From Anaerobacillus alkaliphilus (lineage in GTDB: Bacteria; Bacillota; Bacilli; Bacillales; Anaerobacillaceae): DNA of 64,000 nucleotides. A model generated the notes under the pieces. That model was not told the DNA's origin. It made no database searches and saw only the letters and a program-made list of their open reading frames with translations. How positions within the stretch are numbered: position 1 is the first letter of the stretch; each line of letters opens with the position of its first letter. The position numbers were made by a program, and so were the translations under genes. Where the stretch lies: positions 62,001-126,000 of the forward strand of contig NZ_QOUX01000032.1 in NCBI RefSeq assembly GCF_004116265.1. The letters are read 5' to 3'. Positions 41,813 to 50,839 of this stretch are shown here, in pieces.

Positions 41813-42358
41813 ATGAACTTTAACATTCGTGGTGAAAACATTGAAGTAACTCCAGCAATTAGGAATTACGTAGAGAAGAAGGTGGGCAAGCTTGAGAGGT
41901 ATTTCGACGAGACCCCAACTTCACCAGTTCATGTAAACCTGCAAGTAATCAACAACCAGCAGATCATTGAAATCACTATTCCAATGCCTCAATTACTTTT
42001 AAGAGCTGAGGAAACTCATACTGATATGTATGCAGCGATTGATCTTGTTGTTGAAAAGCTTGAAAGGCAAATTCGCAAGCATAAAACAAAGGTAAATAGA
42101 AAATTCCGTCAAGAAGGCAGTTTAAAATATATGTTCCGCAGTGAAGTGGAAAATGTACCGACTTTTGAAGATGAAGATGAACTAGAAATCGTTCGTACGA
42201 AGCGCTTTTCATTAAAGCCAATGGACGCTGAAGAAGCAATTCTTCAAATGGATATGCTAGGTCACAACTTCTTCGTATTCGCCAATTCTGTAAATGGCGA
42301 TACAAACGTAGTATACCGTCGTAAAGATGGCCGTTATGGCATTATTGAACCACAATAA
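41813..42358 (+). CDS. hpf: Ribosome hibernation promoting factor, long form
   Basis: 181 residues, the length of long HPF. The N-terminal S30AE domain (MNFNIRGENIEVTPAIRNYV, about 1-100) binds in the decoding region of the 30S subunit. The C-terminal domain (about 125-181; VRTKRFSLKPMDAEEAILQM, FFVFANSVNGDTNVVYRRKDG) dimerises and joins two 70S ribosomes into 100S particles in stress or stationary phase. SD AAGGAGGAG precedes the ATG. A sigma-B-type promoter lies 39 nt upstream. It precedes secA as in B. subtilis. Confidence 0.96.
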   Translation: MNFNIRGENIEVTPAIRNYVEKKVGKLERYFDETPTSPVHVNLQVINNQQIIEITIPMPQLLLRAEETHTDMYAAIDLVVEKLERQIRKHKTKVNRKFRQEGSLKYMFRSEVENVPTFEDEDELEIVRTKRFSLKPMDAEEAILQMDMLGHNFFVFANSVNGDTNVVYRRKDGRYGIIEPQ

Positions 42359-42371
42359 ACATACGATTTAT

Positions 42372-42402
42372 AGAGGGCGCAGCAGTAGCTGTGCTCTCTT
42401 TT
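42372..42402 (+). terminator. Terminator of hpf
   Basis: AGAGGGCGCAGC and GCTGTGCTCTCT form a 12-bp stem with G:U pairs and a 4-nt loop, then TTTT. Confidence 0.85.
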
Positions 42403-42474
42403 CATACATACTATAGCTTGTACACTCCAATCCTTGTATCAAACACTCTAAACTGTTAAAATTAAAGCGGAGTC

Positions 42475-42503
42475 TTGAAATCAGGAAATTATTTACTTAT
42501 ACC
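42475..42503 (+). promoter_or_regulatory. Sigma-A promoter candidate of secA
   Basis: TTGAAA (42475-42480), 17-nt spacer and TATACC (42498-42503), 63 nt before the start codon. Confidence 0.5.
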
Positions 42504-42566
42504 ATATTCGCAAGTTTTTCTACAAAAGAAAGGGAATTTATTTTCCCGTAAAGGAGAGCAGTCTAA

Positions 42567-45077
42567 ATGATAGGTTTTCTGAAAAAAGTGATTGGTGATC
42601 CGAGCCAACGTCAATTGAAAAAAATGCAAAAGACTGTGGATCAAATCGAAGCTCTCGAAAGCGACTTCGCCAAGCTTTCAGATGATGGTCTACGTCAAAA
42701 AACAGAAGAATTCAAAAAACGTTTCCAAGACGGCGAATCGTTAGAAGCTATTTTGCCAGAGGCATTTGCTGTTGTACGTGAAGGATCTAAACGTGTATTG
42801 AATATGCGCCATTATCCAGTGCAGTTACTTGGGGGAATTGTTCTACACGAAGGAAATATCTCGGAGATGAAGACAGGGGAAGGGAAAACGTTAGTAGCGA
42901 CACTTCCAGTTTATTTAAATGCGATTACTTGTAAAGGCGTACATGTTGTTACTGTCAATGAGTACTTAGCTCGTCGTGACTCTGAAATGATGGGGCAACT
43001 TTATAACTTTTTAGGACTAACAGTTGGTTTAAACGTGAGTGGTCTCTCAAAAGAGGAAAAGCGTGACGCTTATGCGTGTGACATTACATATGGAACGAAC
43101 AATGAATTTGGCTTTGATTACCTACGTGATAACATGGTTATCTACAAAGAGCAAATGGCGCAACGACCACTACATTTTGCTTTAGTCGATGAGGTTGACT
43201 CAATTTTAATTGACGAAGCACGTACTCCGTTAATTATTTCAGGTTCAGCGGAAAAATCGACGAAGCTTTATCAAGTGGCTAACTCTTTTGTTCGCACGCT
43301 TCGAAAAGAAGTTGATTATACGTATGATGAAAAAACAAAGAATGTCCAGCTCACAGAAGATGGAGTAACAAAAGCTGAAAATGCGTTTAGCATCGAGAAC
43401 CTGTATGATTCAACGCATGTTCAGTTAAATCACCACATTAACCAAGCGTTAAAAGCTCATGTGGTTATGCACCGTGATACAGATTATGTTGTAGAAGACG
43501 GTGAAGTGGTCATCGTTGACCAATTTACGGGTCGTCTGATGAAAGGTCGTCGTTATTCTGACGGACTTCACCAAGCGATTGAGGCAAAAGAAGGATTAAT
43601 TGTCCAACGCGAAAGTATGACGCTAGCAACGATTACGTTCCAAAACTACTTCCGTATGTACCAAAAGCTTGCTGGGATGACTGGTACAGCGAAAACAGAG
43701 GAAGAAGAGTTCCGTAATATTTATGGAATGGATGTAATGGTTGTTCCAACGAATTTACCAGTTGTCCGTGACGATCGTCCTGATTTAATTTTTAAAACAA
43801 TGGAAGCAAAGTTTAAAGCGGTTGTTAATGAAATTGCCGAGCTTCACAAAACTGGTCAACCAGTGCTTGTTGGTACGGTTAGCATTGAAACATCTGAATT
43901 AATTTCTACTTTGTTAAAAAAGAAAGGCGTTCAACACCATGTGTTAAATGCGAAGAACCATGAAAGAGAAGCCGAAATTATCGAAAACGCTGGACAAAAA
44001 GGTTCAGTAACAATTGCCACTAACATGGCTGGTCGTGGTACGGATATCAAGCTTGGCGCAGGAGTAGTAGAAATAGGCGGATTACACGTTCTTGGAACCG
44101 AGCGCCATGAGTCTCGTCGTATCGATAATCAGCTTCGTGGACGTGCTGGTCGTCAAGGAGATCCAGGTTCATCGCAATTTTATTTATCGATGGAAGACGA
44201 GCTTATGCGTCGTTTCGGTTCAGATAATATGAAAGCTATGATGGAAAGACTTGGAATGGACGATGCTCCAATTGAAAGTAAATTAGTCAGCCGTGCTGTT
44301 GAGACGGCACAAAAACGAGTGGAAGGTAACAACTTCGATGCTCGTAAACAAATTTTACAATATGACGATGTTATGCGTGAGCAACGTGAGATCATCTATA
44401 AGCAGCGTTTAGAAGTTCTTGAGTCTGAAAACGTTCGTGACATTGTTGAAAATATGATTAAATCTGCGGTAGAACGTAATGTTCATGTTCATACACCGGA
44501 AGATCAGGTTCATGAGGACTGGGACGTAAAAGCGATTGCTGATTATGTGAAGGGTACAGTGCTTAATGAAGGTGATGTTACTGAAAAGGATCTAAAAGGC
44601 AAAGATCCTGAGGAAATGATCGAATTGATCATGGAAAAAGTAAAAGAAACTTACAATCAAAAAGAAGCTGACTTCCAAGAGGAAAGAATGCGTGAATTTG
44701 AGAAAGTAATTTTACTTCGTTCTGTTGATACAAAGTGGATGAACCACATCGACCAAATGGATCAGCTTCGTCAAGGTATTCATCTGCGGGCTTATGGTCA
44801 AAATGACCCATTACGTGAATACCGTTTTGAAGGCTTCCAGATGTTTGAGGAAATGATCGCTTCAATCGAAGAAGAGGTAGCAACCTATATCATGAAGGCA
44901 CAAATCGAGCAAAATCTAGAGCGTAAGCAAGTGGCTGAAGGAAAAGCAGTTCACGCAAGCTCAGGCAAAGAGCCAGACAAAAAGAAACCAGTTCGTAAAG
45001 GTGAAACGATTGGTCGTAACGAAGCTTGTATTTGTGGAAGCGGCAAAAAATATAAACAGTGTTGTGGGAGAAATTAA
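42567..45077 (+). CDS. secA: Preprotein translocase motor ATPase SecA
   Basis: 836 residues, normal for SecA1. It has Walker A (MKTGEGKT), the DEAD-type [20 protein letters not shown], the preprotein cross-linking domain after about residue 225, the second helicase domain ([25 protein letters not shown]), a helical scaffold, and a C-terminal zinc-binding SEC-C motif ([14 protein letters not shown]). It pushes unfolded preproteins through SecYEG using ATP. SD AAAGGAGAG precedes the ATG. This is the housekeeping copy by position (hpf-secA-prfB); no SecA2 is in the window. Confidence 0.98.
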   Translation: MIGFLKKVIGDPSQRQLKKMQKTVDQIEALESDFAKLSDDGLRQKTEEFKKRFQDGESLEAILPEAFAVVREGSKRVLNMRHYPVQLLGGIVLHEGNISEMKTGEGKTLVATLPVYLNAITCKGVHVVTVNEYLARRDSEMMGQLYNFLGLTVGLNVSGLSKEEKRDAYACDITYGTNNEFGFDYLRDNMVIYKEQMAQRPLHFALVDEVDSILIDEARTPLIISGSAEKSTKLYQVANSFVRTLRKEVDYTYDEKTKNVQLTEDGVTKAENAFSIENLYDSTHVQLNHHINQALKAHVVMHRDTDYVVEDGEVVIVDQFTGRLMKGRRYSDGLHQAIEAKEGLIVQRESMTLATITFQNYFRMYQKLAGMTGTAKTEEEEFRNIYGMDVMVVPTNLPVVRDDRPDLIFKTMEAKFKAVVNEIAELHKTGQPVLVGTVSIETSELISTLLKKKGVQHHVLNAKNHEREAEIIENAGQKGSVTIATNMAGRGTDIKLGAGVVEIGGLHVLGTERHESRRIDNQLRGRAGRQGDPGSSQFYLSMEDELMRRFGSDNMKAMMERLGMDDAPIESKLVSRAVETAQKRVEGNNFDARKQILQYDDVMREQREIIYKQRLEVLESENVRDIVENMIKSAVERNVHVHTPEDQVHEDWDVKAIADYVKGTVLNEGDVTEKDLKGKDPEEMIELIMEKVKETYNQKEADFQEERMREFEKVILLRSVDTKWMNHIDQMDQLRQGIHLRAYGQNDPLREYRFEGFQMFEEMIASIEEEVATYIMKAQIEQNLERKQVAEGKAVHASSGKEPDKKKPVRKGETIGRNEACICGSGKKYKQCCGRN

Positions 45078-45078
45078 A

Positions 45079-45175
45079 ATCAATTATGAATTATGAATTA
45101 TCGTGGGGGTGAGGCTTCGAAGGCTAAGCCCTCATTCCAATTCACAATTCAAAATTGACAATTAACAATTATAAA
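45079..45175. repeat. Heptad-repeat stem-loop between secA and prfB
   Basis: Left arm: repeated AATTATG units; right arm: CAATTCA, CAATTCA, AAATTGA, CAATTAA, CAATTAT units that are roughly their complements. The centre (GTGAGGCTT ... AAGCCCTCATTC) can also form a stem. It may act as the secA terminator, though no clean T-run is present. Confidence 0.5.
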
Positions 45176-45186
45176 AGGTGGTTTAC

Positions 45187-46291
45187 ATGGAACTTGTCGA
45201 AATAAAACAAGAGCTTACAATGATGGCTAAGCGATTAGCGGACTTTAGGGGGTCACTTTGACCTTGAAGTAAAGCAAGAACGAATTGCGGAGCTTGAGGA
45301 AAAAATGACTGACCCGACGTTTTGGGATGACCAACAAAAGGCTCAAGAAGTTATTAATGAGTCAAATGGTTTGAAGGAGCAGGTAGATAACTATTTAAGC
45401 TTGCAGGAACGCTATGACGATTTAGATGTGTCTTACCAGCTAGTGAAAGAAGAGCCAGATTCGGATTTGGAAAAAGAATTGGAAGTCGGTGTGAAAGCAC
45501 TTGCTAATGACTTGAATGAGTTTGAACTGACGCTTTTATTGAGTGAACCTTACGATAAAAATAATGCCATTTTAGAATTACACCCAGGTGCTGGTGGTAC
45601 CGAGTCTCAGGATTGGGCATCAATGCTATTACGTATGTACACACGCTGGGCCGAACGGAAAGGGTTTAAAGTGGAAACACTTGATTACCTACCTGGCGAT
45701 GAAGCTGGAGTAAAAAGTGTGACCCTGTTAATTAAAGGGCACAATGCGTATGGGTATTTGAAGGCGGAAAAAGGGGTACATCGTTTAGTACGGATCTCAC
45801 CGTTTGATGCGTCTGGCCGACGTCATACTTCTTTCGTTTCGTGCGAAGTCATGCCTGAGCTTCCTGATGATATTGAAATTAATATCTCTCCAGATGAGTT
45901 AAAGGTTGATACATACCGCGCAAGTGGAGCGGGTGGGCAGCATATTAACACTACTGACTCGGCAATCAGAATTACCCATATTCCAACGAACACGGTTGTA
46001 ACTTGCCAAACAGAGCGCTCGCAAATCAAGAACCGGGAGCGGGCAATGAAAATGTTACAAGCAAAGCTTTTTCAATTGAAGTTAGATGAGCAAAAAGCTG
46101 AATTAGACGAAATTCGTGGTGAGCAAAAAGAAATCGGTTGGGGTAGCCAAATTCGATCCTACGTCTTCCATCCATACAGTCTTGTGAAAGATCATCGTAC
46201 CAATTTTGAGGTTGGAAACTCCTCAGCAGTCATGGACGGTGACCTCGATCCATTTATTGATGCATATTTACGCTCACAAATAAAAAGCTAA
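45187..46291 (+). CDS. prfB: Peptide chain release factor 2, with programmed +1 frameshift
   Basis: The first 24 codons start at ATG 45187 (SD AAAGGTGG) and end at an in-frame TGA (45259-45261). The context AGGGGG (45247-45252), three bases, then CTT TGA C is the classical RF2 frameshift site; skipping T45259 moves into the frame that runs to 46291, giving 367 residues. The main part has the stop-codon-reading region [12 protein letters not shown] and the catalytic GGQ in [15 protein letters not shown]2 ends translation at UGA and UAA, and low RF2 lets the ribosome shift, so the gene controls itself. It should be annotated as joined segments 45187-45258 and 45260-46291. Confidence 0.97.
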
Positions 46292-46322
46292 GAGTAATGA
46301 CACTGTCATTGCTCTTTTTTTA
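46291..46322 (+). terminator. Terminator of prfB
   Basis: AGAGTAATGACA and TGTCATTGCTCT form a 12-bp stem overlapping the stop codon, then seven T. Confidence 0.9.
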
Positions 46323-46419
46323 TTGTAAAAAGCTAGTTTTAATTTGTTTTACAATTGTTTTTATTATAAAAATTAGTCGAAACAAACATCTTCATACTAA
46401 TCTCGACGTGCAAAATAAT

Positions 46420-46518
46420 TTTACAGTCCAAACTAAGACATTTACAGTCCAAACTCACACAGTTATGAGCGGAAATCGACCATTTACAGTCCAAATTGTG
46501 TACTTTACAGTCCAAACT
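46420..46518. repeat. Iteron-like array, four copies on a 21-nt grid
   Basis: TTTACAGTCCAAACT starts at 46420, 46441 and 46504, and TTTACAGTCCAAATT at 46483. All starts fit multiples of 21 nt, with the slot at 46462 degenerate. The 13-15-nt core is invariant while the 6-nt spacers vary, which is the pattern of a protein-binding array on one face of the helix. Confidence 0.8.
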
Positions 46519-46639
46519 CACAATCGTCCTCCTCATATGGACAATAAAATGAAAATGTCCACGAAAGTTGCCTGGCACCACAAGTGAACAGTGCCTCGCA
46601 CCAAGTAATTTCCTCTGCTAAAGCGTTAATAGGGTCGCG

Positions 46640-46669
46640 TTTACAGATTTCTTAGAGAGGTGTTATACT
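46640..46669 (+). promoter_or_regulatory. Sigma-A promoter candidate of YitT-family gene
   Basis: TTTACA (46640-46645), 18-nt spacer and TATACT (46664-46669), 46 nt before the start. Confidence 0.5.
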
Positions 46670-46715
46670 ACGGAAGGATTTTTACGGCATGAATTTCATA
46701 AAGTAGGTGTTTACG

Positions 46716-47594
46716 ATGAATAATAACGGAAAACGAAGAGGTCTACTACAGCCGATCTCTCCGCTAAGACAGACATTATGGGAGTATGCGCATGTCTTGG
46801 TTGGATCGGTGTTTGTAGCATTAGCATTTAATTTATTTTTATTACCAAACCGTATTGCTTCGGGTGGGGTAAGTGGTATCAGTACGATCGTTTATGATGT
46901 ATTTGGAATTACCCCAGCGTTTACACAATGGGCATTTAATATACCGTTGTTTGTTGCGGGGATTGTTCTCCTCGGTGGCTTCAAGTACGGAGCGAAAACG
47001 TTAGTGGGGACGGTTCTTATTCCATTAATCGTTTTCGTAACAAGAGATATGGAGCCAGTAACCTTGGATCCGCTCCTAGGGGCTCTGTTTGGGGGAATTG
47101 GTGTCGGGGTTGGACTAGGAATTGTCTTTCGCTCGAACTCTTCGACAGGAGGAACAGACTTAGCAGCTCAGATCATACATAAATATACTGGCTTGTCTTT
47201 AGGTGCTTGTATTTTTATCATTGATGGCTTAATTGTTTTGACTTCAGCGCTTGTTTTTAACATAGAATTGGCATTATATGCTCTCATTGCTTTATTCATT
47301 ACAGGAAAAACGATTGATCTCGTTCAATTGGGCGTGGGTTATGCGAAGATTGCCCTAATTATTTCTGAGAAACAAGAAGATATTCAACAAGGGTTATTAA
47401 GAGACGTTGATCGAGGTGTAACAAAGCTCGAAGGGTACGGTGGTTATACGAATAACAAGCGTCCTGTACTGATGTGTGTCGTAAATCAAACAGAAGTCAC
47501 GAAATTGAAACAGATTGTTAAAAATATTGATCCAACTGCGTTTGTAATTGTAACAAATGCTACAGAAGTTTTAGGGGAAGGCTTCAAGAAATAA
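46716..47594 (+). CDS. yvjA: YitT-family membrane protein (YvjA-like)
   Basis: 292 residues from the ATG at 46716 (SD GTAGGTG; the in-frame GTG at 46707 overlaps it). Five or six membrane helices (residues about 20-200) carry YitT-family marks such as NRIASGGVSGISTIVY and FRSNSSTGGTDLAAQI. A soluble DUF2179 domain ends the protein (LEGYGGYTNNKRPVLMCVV). Family members may be transporters, but substrate and direction are not settled. B. subtilis has yvjA at the same place after prfB. Confidence 0.88.
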   Translation: MNNNGKRRGLLQPISPLRQTLWEYAHVLVGSVFVALAFNLFLLPNRIASGGVSGISTIVYDVFGITPAFTQWAFNIPLFVAGIVLLGGFKYGAKTLVGTVLIPLIVFVTRDMEPVTLDPLLGALFGGIGVGVGLGIVFRSNSSTGGTDLAAQIIHKYTGLSLGACIFIIDGLIVLTSALVFNIELALYALIALFITGKTIDLVQLGVGYAKIALIISEKQEDIQQGLLRDVDRGVTKLEGYGGYTNNKRPVLMCVVNQTEVTKLKQIVKNIDPTAFVIVTNATEVLGEGFKK

Positions 47595-47606
47595 AATAGG
47601 AAATAC

Positions 47607-47635
47607 TTGCTAATTCATGAATTATTTTATACTAT
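47607..47635 (+). promoter_or_regulatory. Sigma-A promoter of first c551 gene
   Basis: TTGCTA (47607-47612), 17-nt spacer and TACTAT (47630-47635), 77 nt upstream of the start. Confidence 0.55.
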
Positions 47636-47711
47636 TGATACTAGAAATAAAGAAGCAAGGACAAACTAAACCTTGCGAATATAAAAAAACAAGCCTGGGA
47701 GGGTCTTAGAA

Positions 47712-48062
47712 ATGAAAAAGTTACTTACAGTATTAGTTGGTGCAGCACTAGTTCTTGGTGCATGTGGTGGAGGTAATGAAGCAGCTCCTGCTACTCCAGC
47801 TCCAGCAGAAACACCAGCAACAGATGCAGTTGCCGGTTCATTTGATGCAACAGCAGCAGAAGCAACGTATAAGCAATCATGTGCAGCTTGTCATGGTGCC
47901 AATCTTCAAGGTGCATCTGCTCCTACATTAGTAGGCACAGGATTAACGAAAGAAGAAATCTTAACAATCCTACGTGAGGGTCAAGGAACGATGCCAGCAG
48001 GTTTAGTTCGTGACGGTGCAGAAGTAGAAGAAAACCTAGCAGCATGGATTGCAGCTCAATAA
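47712..48062 (+). CDS. cccB: Lipoprotein cytochrome c551, copy 1
   Basis: 116 residues. A lipoprotein signal (MKKLLTVLVGAALVLGAC, lipobox LGAC) anchors it to the outer face of the membrane. An Ala/Pro/Thr-rich spacer follows, then a monohaem domain with CAACHG and the axial Met in GTMPAGLV. It is a small electron carrier between the cytochrome bc complex and a terminal oxidase or other acceptor, as for CccB of B. subtilis found at this position. SD GGGAGGG precedes the ATG. Two paralogous genes follow directly. Confidence 0.93.
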   Translation: MKKLLTVLVGAALVLGACGGGNEAAPATPAPAETPATDAVAGSFDATAAEATYKQSCAACHGANLQGASAPTLVGTGLTKEEILTILREGQGTMPAGLVRDGAEVEENLAAWIAAQ

Positions 48063-48072
48063 TAAAACGACC

Positions 48073-48108
48073 AAAAATCTCTTATCCATAGGATAGGAGA
48101 TTTTTTTT
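48073..48108 (+). terminator. Terminator of first c551 gene
   Basis: AATCTCTTATCC and GGATAGGAGATT form a 12-bp stem with one mismatch and a 3-nt loop, then eight T. Confidence 0.88.
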
Positions 48109-48194
48109 CATGAAACGTTCATGAAGTTTTTGGGTAAAGCGTTCAACAAACGGTATAGTTAAACTATAGTTATTTTTTGAAAGGGGACAACAAC

Positions 48195-48515
48195 ATGAAG
48201 AAATTACTATTTATAAGCCTTATATTTTTGTTAGTAGCTTGTGGAGGCAATACTCCAGATGCACAATTAGATGTTTCTGAGATTTCTTTACCTGATACGT
48301 ACGACGAAGCAAGAGCTCAAGCGGCCTACAAAAAGTCATGTGCTGCCTGCCATGGTGGCAATCTACAAGGTGGAGGCGCTTATCCATACCCAATTACAGG
48401 AATTTCAAAAGAAGAGATGTATGTGGCGATTATGGAAGGTGTAGGTCTTATGCCTGCGAGATTAGTTACTGGAGAAGAAGCAGAAAACCTAGCCGTTTGG
48501 ATTGCAGCTCAGTAA
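48195..48515 (+). CDS. Lipoprotein cytochrome c551, copy 2
   Basis: 106 residues from the ATG at 48195 (SD AAAGGGGA; the in-frame TTG at 48177 would place 6 codons across the SD). Lipobox LVAC, haem motif CAACHGGNLQGG, axial Met in GLMPARLV and the ending NLAVWIAAQ match copy 1. The spacer between lipid anchor and haem domain differs in sequence and is shorter. It is a tandem duplicate of cccB; separate roles or redox potentials are possible but not visible. Confidence 0.92.
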   Translation: MKKLLFISLIFLLVACGGNTPDAQLDVSEISLPDTYDEARAQAAYKKSCAACHGGNLQGGGAYPYPITGISKEEMYVAIMEGVGLMPARLVTGEEAENLAVWIAAQ

Positions 48516-48620
48516 AAGTTTACAAAATTTTCATTTCCTCAACTTGATATCCCTTACTCCGCTTAATAGTATTAAGGTATAGAGAGAAAAAGTGGATTTT
48601 TACCTGGGGAGGTAATCAAA

Positions 48621-48935
48621 TTGAAAAAATTAATGATTGTTATACTTGGTACGATGTTTATACTAGCAGCCTGTGGTGGTGCAAATGCAAATGACTCCGC
48701 CTCAACTGGAGGTTTTGACGCTGAAAAAGCTGCGAACGACTACAAAGTATGTGCTGCTTGTCATGGTTCCGACTTACAAGGTAGCAAGGGTGGAGCTGGG
48801 TTAGACCGCCCAATCAGTGGTTTAGCAAAAGAAAAAGTTTTAACAGCAATTCAAGAAGGTCCTGGGGTTATGCCTAAAGATATGATCACAGGTGAAGCCG
48901 CTGAGAACCTTGCTGAATGGATTTCAAAACAGTAG
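48621..48935 (+). CDS. Lipoprotein cytochrome c551, copy 3
   Basis: 104 residues from a TTG at 48621 with SD GGGGAGGT. Lipobox LAAC, haem motif CAACHGSDLQG, axial Met in GVMPKDMI, ending ENLAEWISKQ. It is the third tandem copy of the c551 lipoprotein family. It is followed by a terminator with nearly the same stem as that after copy 1, so the terminator was probably duplicated along with the gene. Confidence 0.92.
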   Translation: MKKLMIVILGTMFILAACGGANANDSASTGGFDAEKAANDYKVCAACHGSDLQGSKGGAGLDRPISGLAKEKVLTAIQEGPGVMPKDMITGEAAENLAEWISKQ

Positions 48936-48940
48936 TAGTC

Positions 48941-48980
48941 AAATCTCTTATCCAAATGTGGGTAGGAGATTATTTATTTT
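48941..48980 (+). terminator. Terminator of third c551 gene
   Basis: AAATCTCTTATCC and GGGTAGGAGATT form a stem like that at 48073, followed by a T-rich tract. Confidence 0.75.
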
Positions 48981-49106
48981 GGAAAAATTATGAAACTTTA
49001 TGGTAGATTCTGGAGTATAATAGTAGTTGTTAAAAAGGGGGAATATGATGACTTATTAAACTTATTTTGCAGACGGTTGAAATGATAAAAATTCTAGGAG
49101 GTAGAA

Positions 49107-50261
49107 ATGAAAAAATTAATTAAATTAACTGTATTATTTGTTTTGTTGTTTACATTACTTTTTCCAGGAATGGGGCATGCACAACAACCTGTAAAAGTAG
49201 TTATTGATGGTAAAGTTCAAACATTAGCTGTAAGTCCGATGATTAAGAATGGTCGTACATTAGTGCCGTTGCGTGGGATTTTTGAAAAGCTAGGTGCAAA
49301 AGTAACGTGGGAGCAGAAAACACAATCAATCACTTTAGAAAAGCTATCTACAAAAATTAAATTAACAATTGGTAGTGATGTAGCTGTTGTGAATGGAAAG
49401 CAAATAAAGCTTTCTGAACCAGCACAGTTAATCAACAATCGTACTTTCGTTCCTTTACGATTTGTAGCGGAGGGCCTAAGTGGAAAAGTTACTTGGGATC
49501 AAGCTAAACATACAGTGAATATTACAACGTTAGAAAGCTTATTAATGCAAAAAGTAAATTCTGTAACATTAAACAGCTACACAACTGAGATGGTCATTCA
49601 ACAGCTAATGGAAATGGCAGGAGAAAAAGTAGATCTTAATATTAGGGTAAAAGGCGATTTTATTGTTGAGCCAATGCAAATGCATACGAACTCAACCATG
49701 ACTCTTCTAGGAGAAAAGGTAGTGAGCGAAGAGTACTTAACAAAGGAAGGTTATTACATTCATGACCCTTCAATAGGTATGTGGGTGAAATATCCAGATG
49801 AATTCCTTACTAACTTAGATGAATTAACGGCAACTATAAGCAATGACCCACTAGCACAATATGAAATGATGATCAATTATCTCCAAGAAGTTGTTGCGGT
49901 TGAAACAGAAAACCACTATGTAATGAAAATGAAGCTTACAAATGAAGGCTTTGCAGCAATGATGGAAGATGTCCTCGATATGCTACTTCCACTTATGGGG
50001 GAAGACGAAGAAATTAATATCTTTGATATGATCACAATTGACGAATTTGAGGCTGTCACCTACTACGATAAAAAAACATTCTTCCCTCTTACTTCGGAAG
50101 TAATCACAAAACTAACAATTGCGATTGATGGTGAAAAATTGAAAATGACGCAAAAAATGACGGCTAAATTCAGTAATATTAATAGTATAAAATCTATTAA
50201 AATACCACAAGAAATCATTGACAATGCGATTAATTTTGAAGATTTGGTGTTTACTAATTAA
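49107..50261 (+). CDS. Secreted copper amine oxidase N-domain (stalk) protein with LolA-like domain
   Basis: 384 residues. A signal peptide (about 1-25, ending GHA) precedes two copper-amine-oxidase N-terminal-type repeats (about 30-140) with the marks VPLRGIFEKLGAKVTWE and VPLRFVAEGLSGKVTWD. These stalk domains are common in secreted Bacillota proteins and do not bind copper themselves. Residues about 145-384 resemble the DUF6612/LolA-like beta fold (TTEMVIQQLMEM ... YYIHDPSIGMWVKYPDE). SD TAGGAGG precedes the ATG. Function unknown; binding of cell wall or lipid is a guess from the folds. Confidence 0.82.
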   Translation: MKKLIKLTVLFVLLFTLLFPGMGHAQQPVKVVIDGKVQTLAVSPMIKNGRTLVPLRGIFEKLGAKVTWEQKTQSITLEKLSTKIKLTIGSDVAVVNGKQIKLSEPAQLINNRTFVPLRFVAEGLSGKVTWDQAKHTVNITTLESLLMQKVNSVTLNSYTTEMVIQQLMEMAGEKVDLNIRVKGDFIVEPMQMHTNSTMTLLGEKVVSEEYLTKEGYYIHDPSIGMWVKYPDEFLTNLDELTATISNDPLAQYEMMINYLQEVVAVETENHYVMKMKLTNEGFAAMMEDVLDMLLPLMGEDEEINIFDMITIDEFEAVTYYDKKTFFPLTSEVITKLTIAIDGEKLKMTQKMTAKFSNINSIKSIKIPQEIIDNAINFEDLVFTN

Positions 50262-50267
50262 ATAGAT

Positions 50268-50308
50268 AAAAAATCCCCTAGCTTAGTAGTCATGCTAGGG
50301 GATTTTTT
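50268..50308 (+). terminator. Terminator after stalk-domain gene
   Basis: AAAAAATCCCCTAGC and GCTAGGGGATTTTTT form a 15-bp perfect stem with an 11-nt loop. Confidence 0.92.
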
Positions 50309-50839
50309 GTTATCGCGGCAAGTGTGAATTTTTGTCACTGTGAAAAGGAGCAAAAGCGGTATCTTTGTCCGCGTTATCAGAAACTGAATTGGTGTCCAAA
50401 GATTTTTTTTAGCTTCGAATTTTAGTTCGAGGAAATGTATTCCGTTATATCGGCTAAAAACATCATTTTCTAATTTTCGCGGCCGCCAGGTACGTTATTT
50501 CTTTATTTTTGGGTGCAAAGTGTCCCAAAAAACGCATAATAACGGAATCTGTGTCCTCGAAATCAAAAAAACGGTCTTTTTCAAGAAAATAACGGAACTG
50601 CTGTCGTTCTAAAGATCGTCAAGATTTCCTCCTCTATAAAGACCTGTAGTTATAGCACTATTTTCCCCTGAAATAAAAATGTAATATTTTTCAGCTTATT
50701 TTGTAGATTAATGATGATATAATGAAGTTTGAGACGTTTACTGTACAAAATTGTTTAATACTGTAAAATATATATAGATAGAATACTAGATCTTGTAGAA
50801 TAAAGAGATATTCTGCAACAACATAAGGAAGTGAAAGCC
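50309..50839. other. Intergenic region upstream of ftsE
   Basis: About 530 nt without a gene. Its left half is a four-unit palindromic repeat element (50428-50606), with a related fragment at 50352-50380. An extended -10-like TGATATAAT (50715-50723) near its right side may be the ftsE promoter, but no good -35 was found. Confidence 0.55.
50428..50606. repeat. Four-unit palindromic repeat element, copy 1
   Basis: Units of about 25 nt with core GGACAnnnnnTCCGTTATTTT: forward at 50428 (GGAAATGTATTCCGTTATAT) and 50479 (GCGGCCGCCAGGTACGTTAT), reverse at 50538-50560 (AATAACGGAATCTGTGTCCT) and 50585-50606 (AAAATAACGGAACTGCTGTC). The order is two forward, two reverse, like the element at 57021-57208. 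Confidence 0.7.

Larger units (their letters stand above)
46323..46715 (+). other. Intergenic region with 21-nt-period repeats
   Basis: About 390 nt without a convincing gene. It holds four TTTACAGTCCAAA repeats (46420-46518), a 12-nt direct repeat TGCCTGGCACCA/TGCCTCGCACCA (46569-46580 and 46592-46603), and a promoter candidate for the YitT-family gene (46640-46669). Short open frames on both strands here consist mainly of the translated repeat. Confidence 0.6.

Noticed and set aside
45187-45304. prfB as a frameshifted pseudogene
   Set aside because: The context is the standard programmed frameshift of RF2, and the rest of the protein is intact.
46420-46518. Possible CRISPR array
   Set aside because: Repeats are 13-15 nt with 6-nt spacers, far too short, and no cas gene is near.
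46297-46587. Repeat-bearing open frames on both strands after prfB (FTVQT or SLDCK repeats)
   Set aside because: The peptide repeats are only the translated 21-nt array; no good RBS, and both strands are open for the same reason. Kept as a DNA repeat.
50352-50380. A fifth full unit of the palindromic element
   Set aside because: Only the GTCCGC/CGTTAT parts match; listed as a related fragment only.
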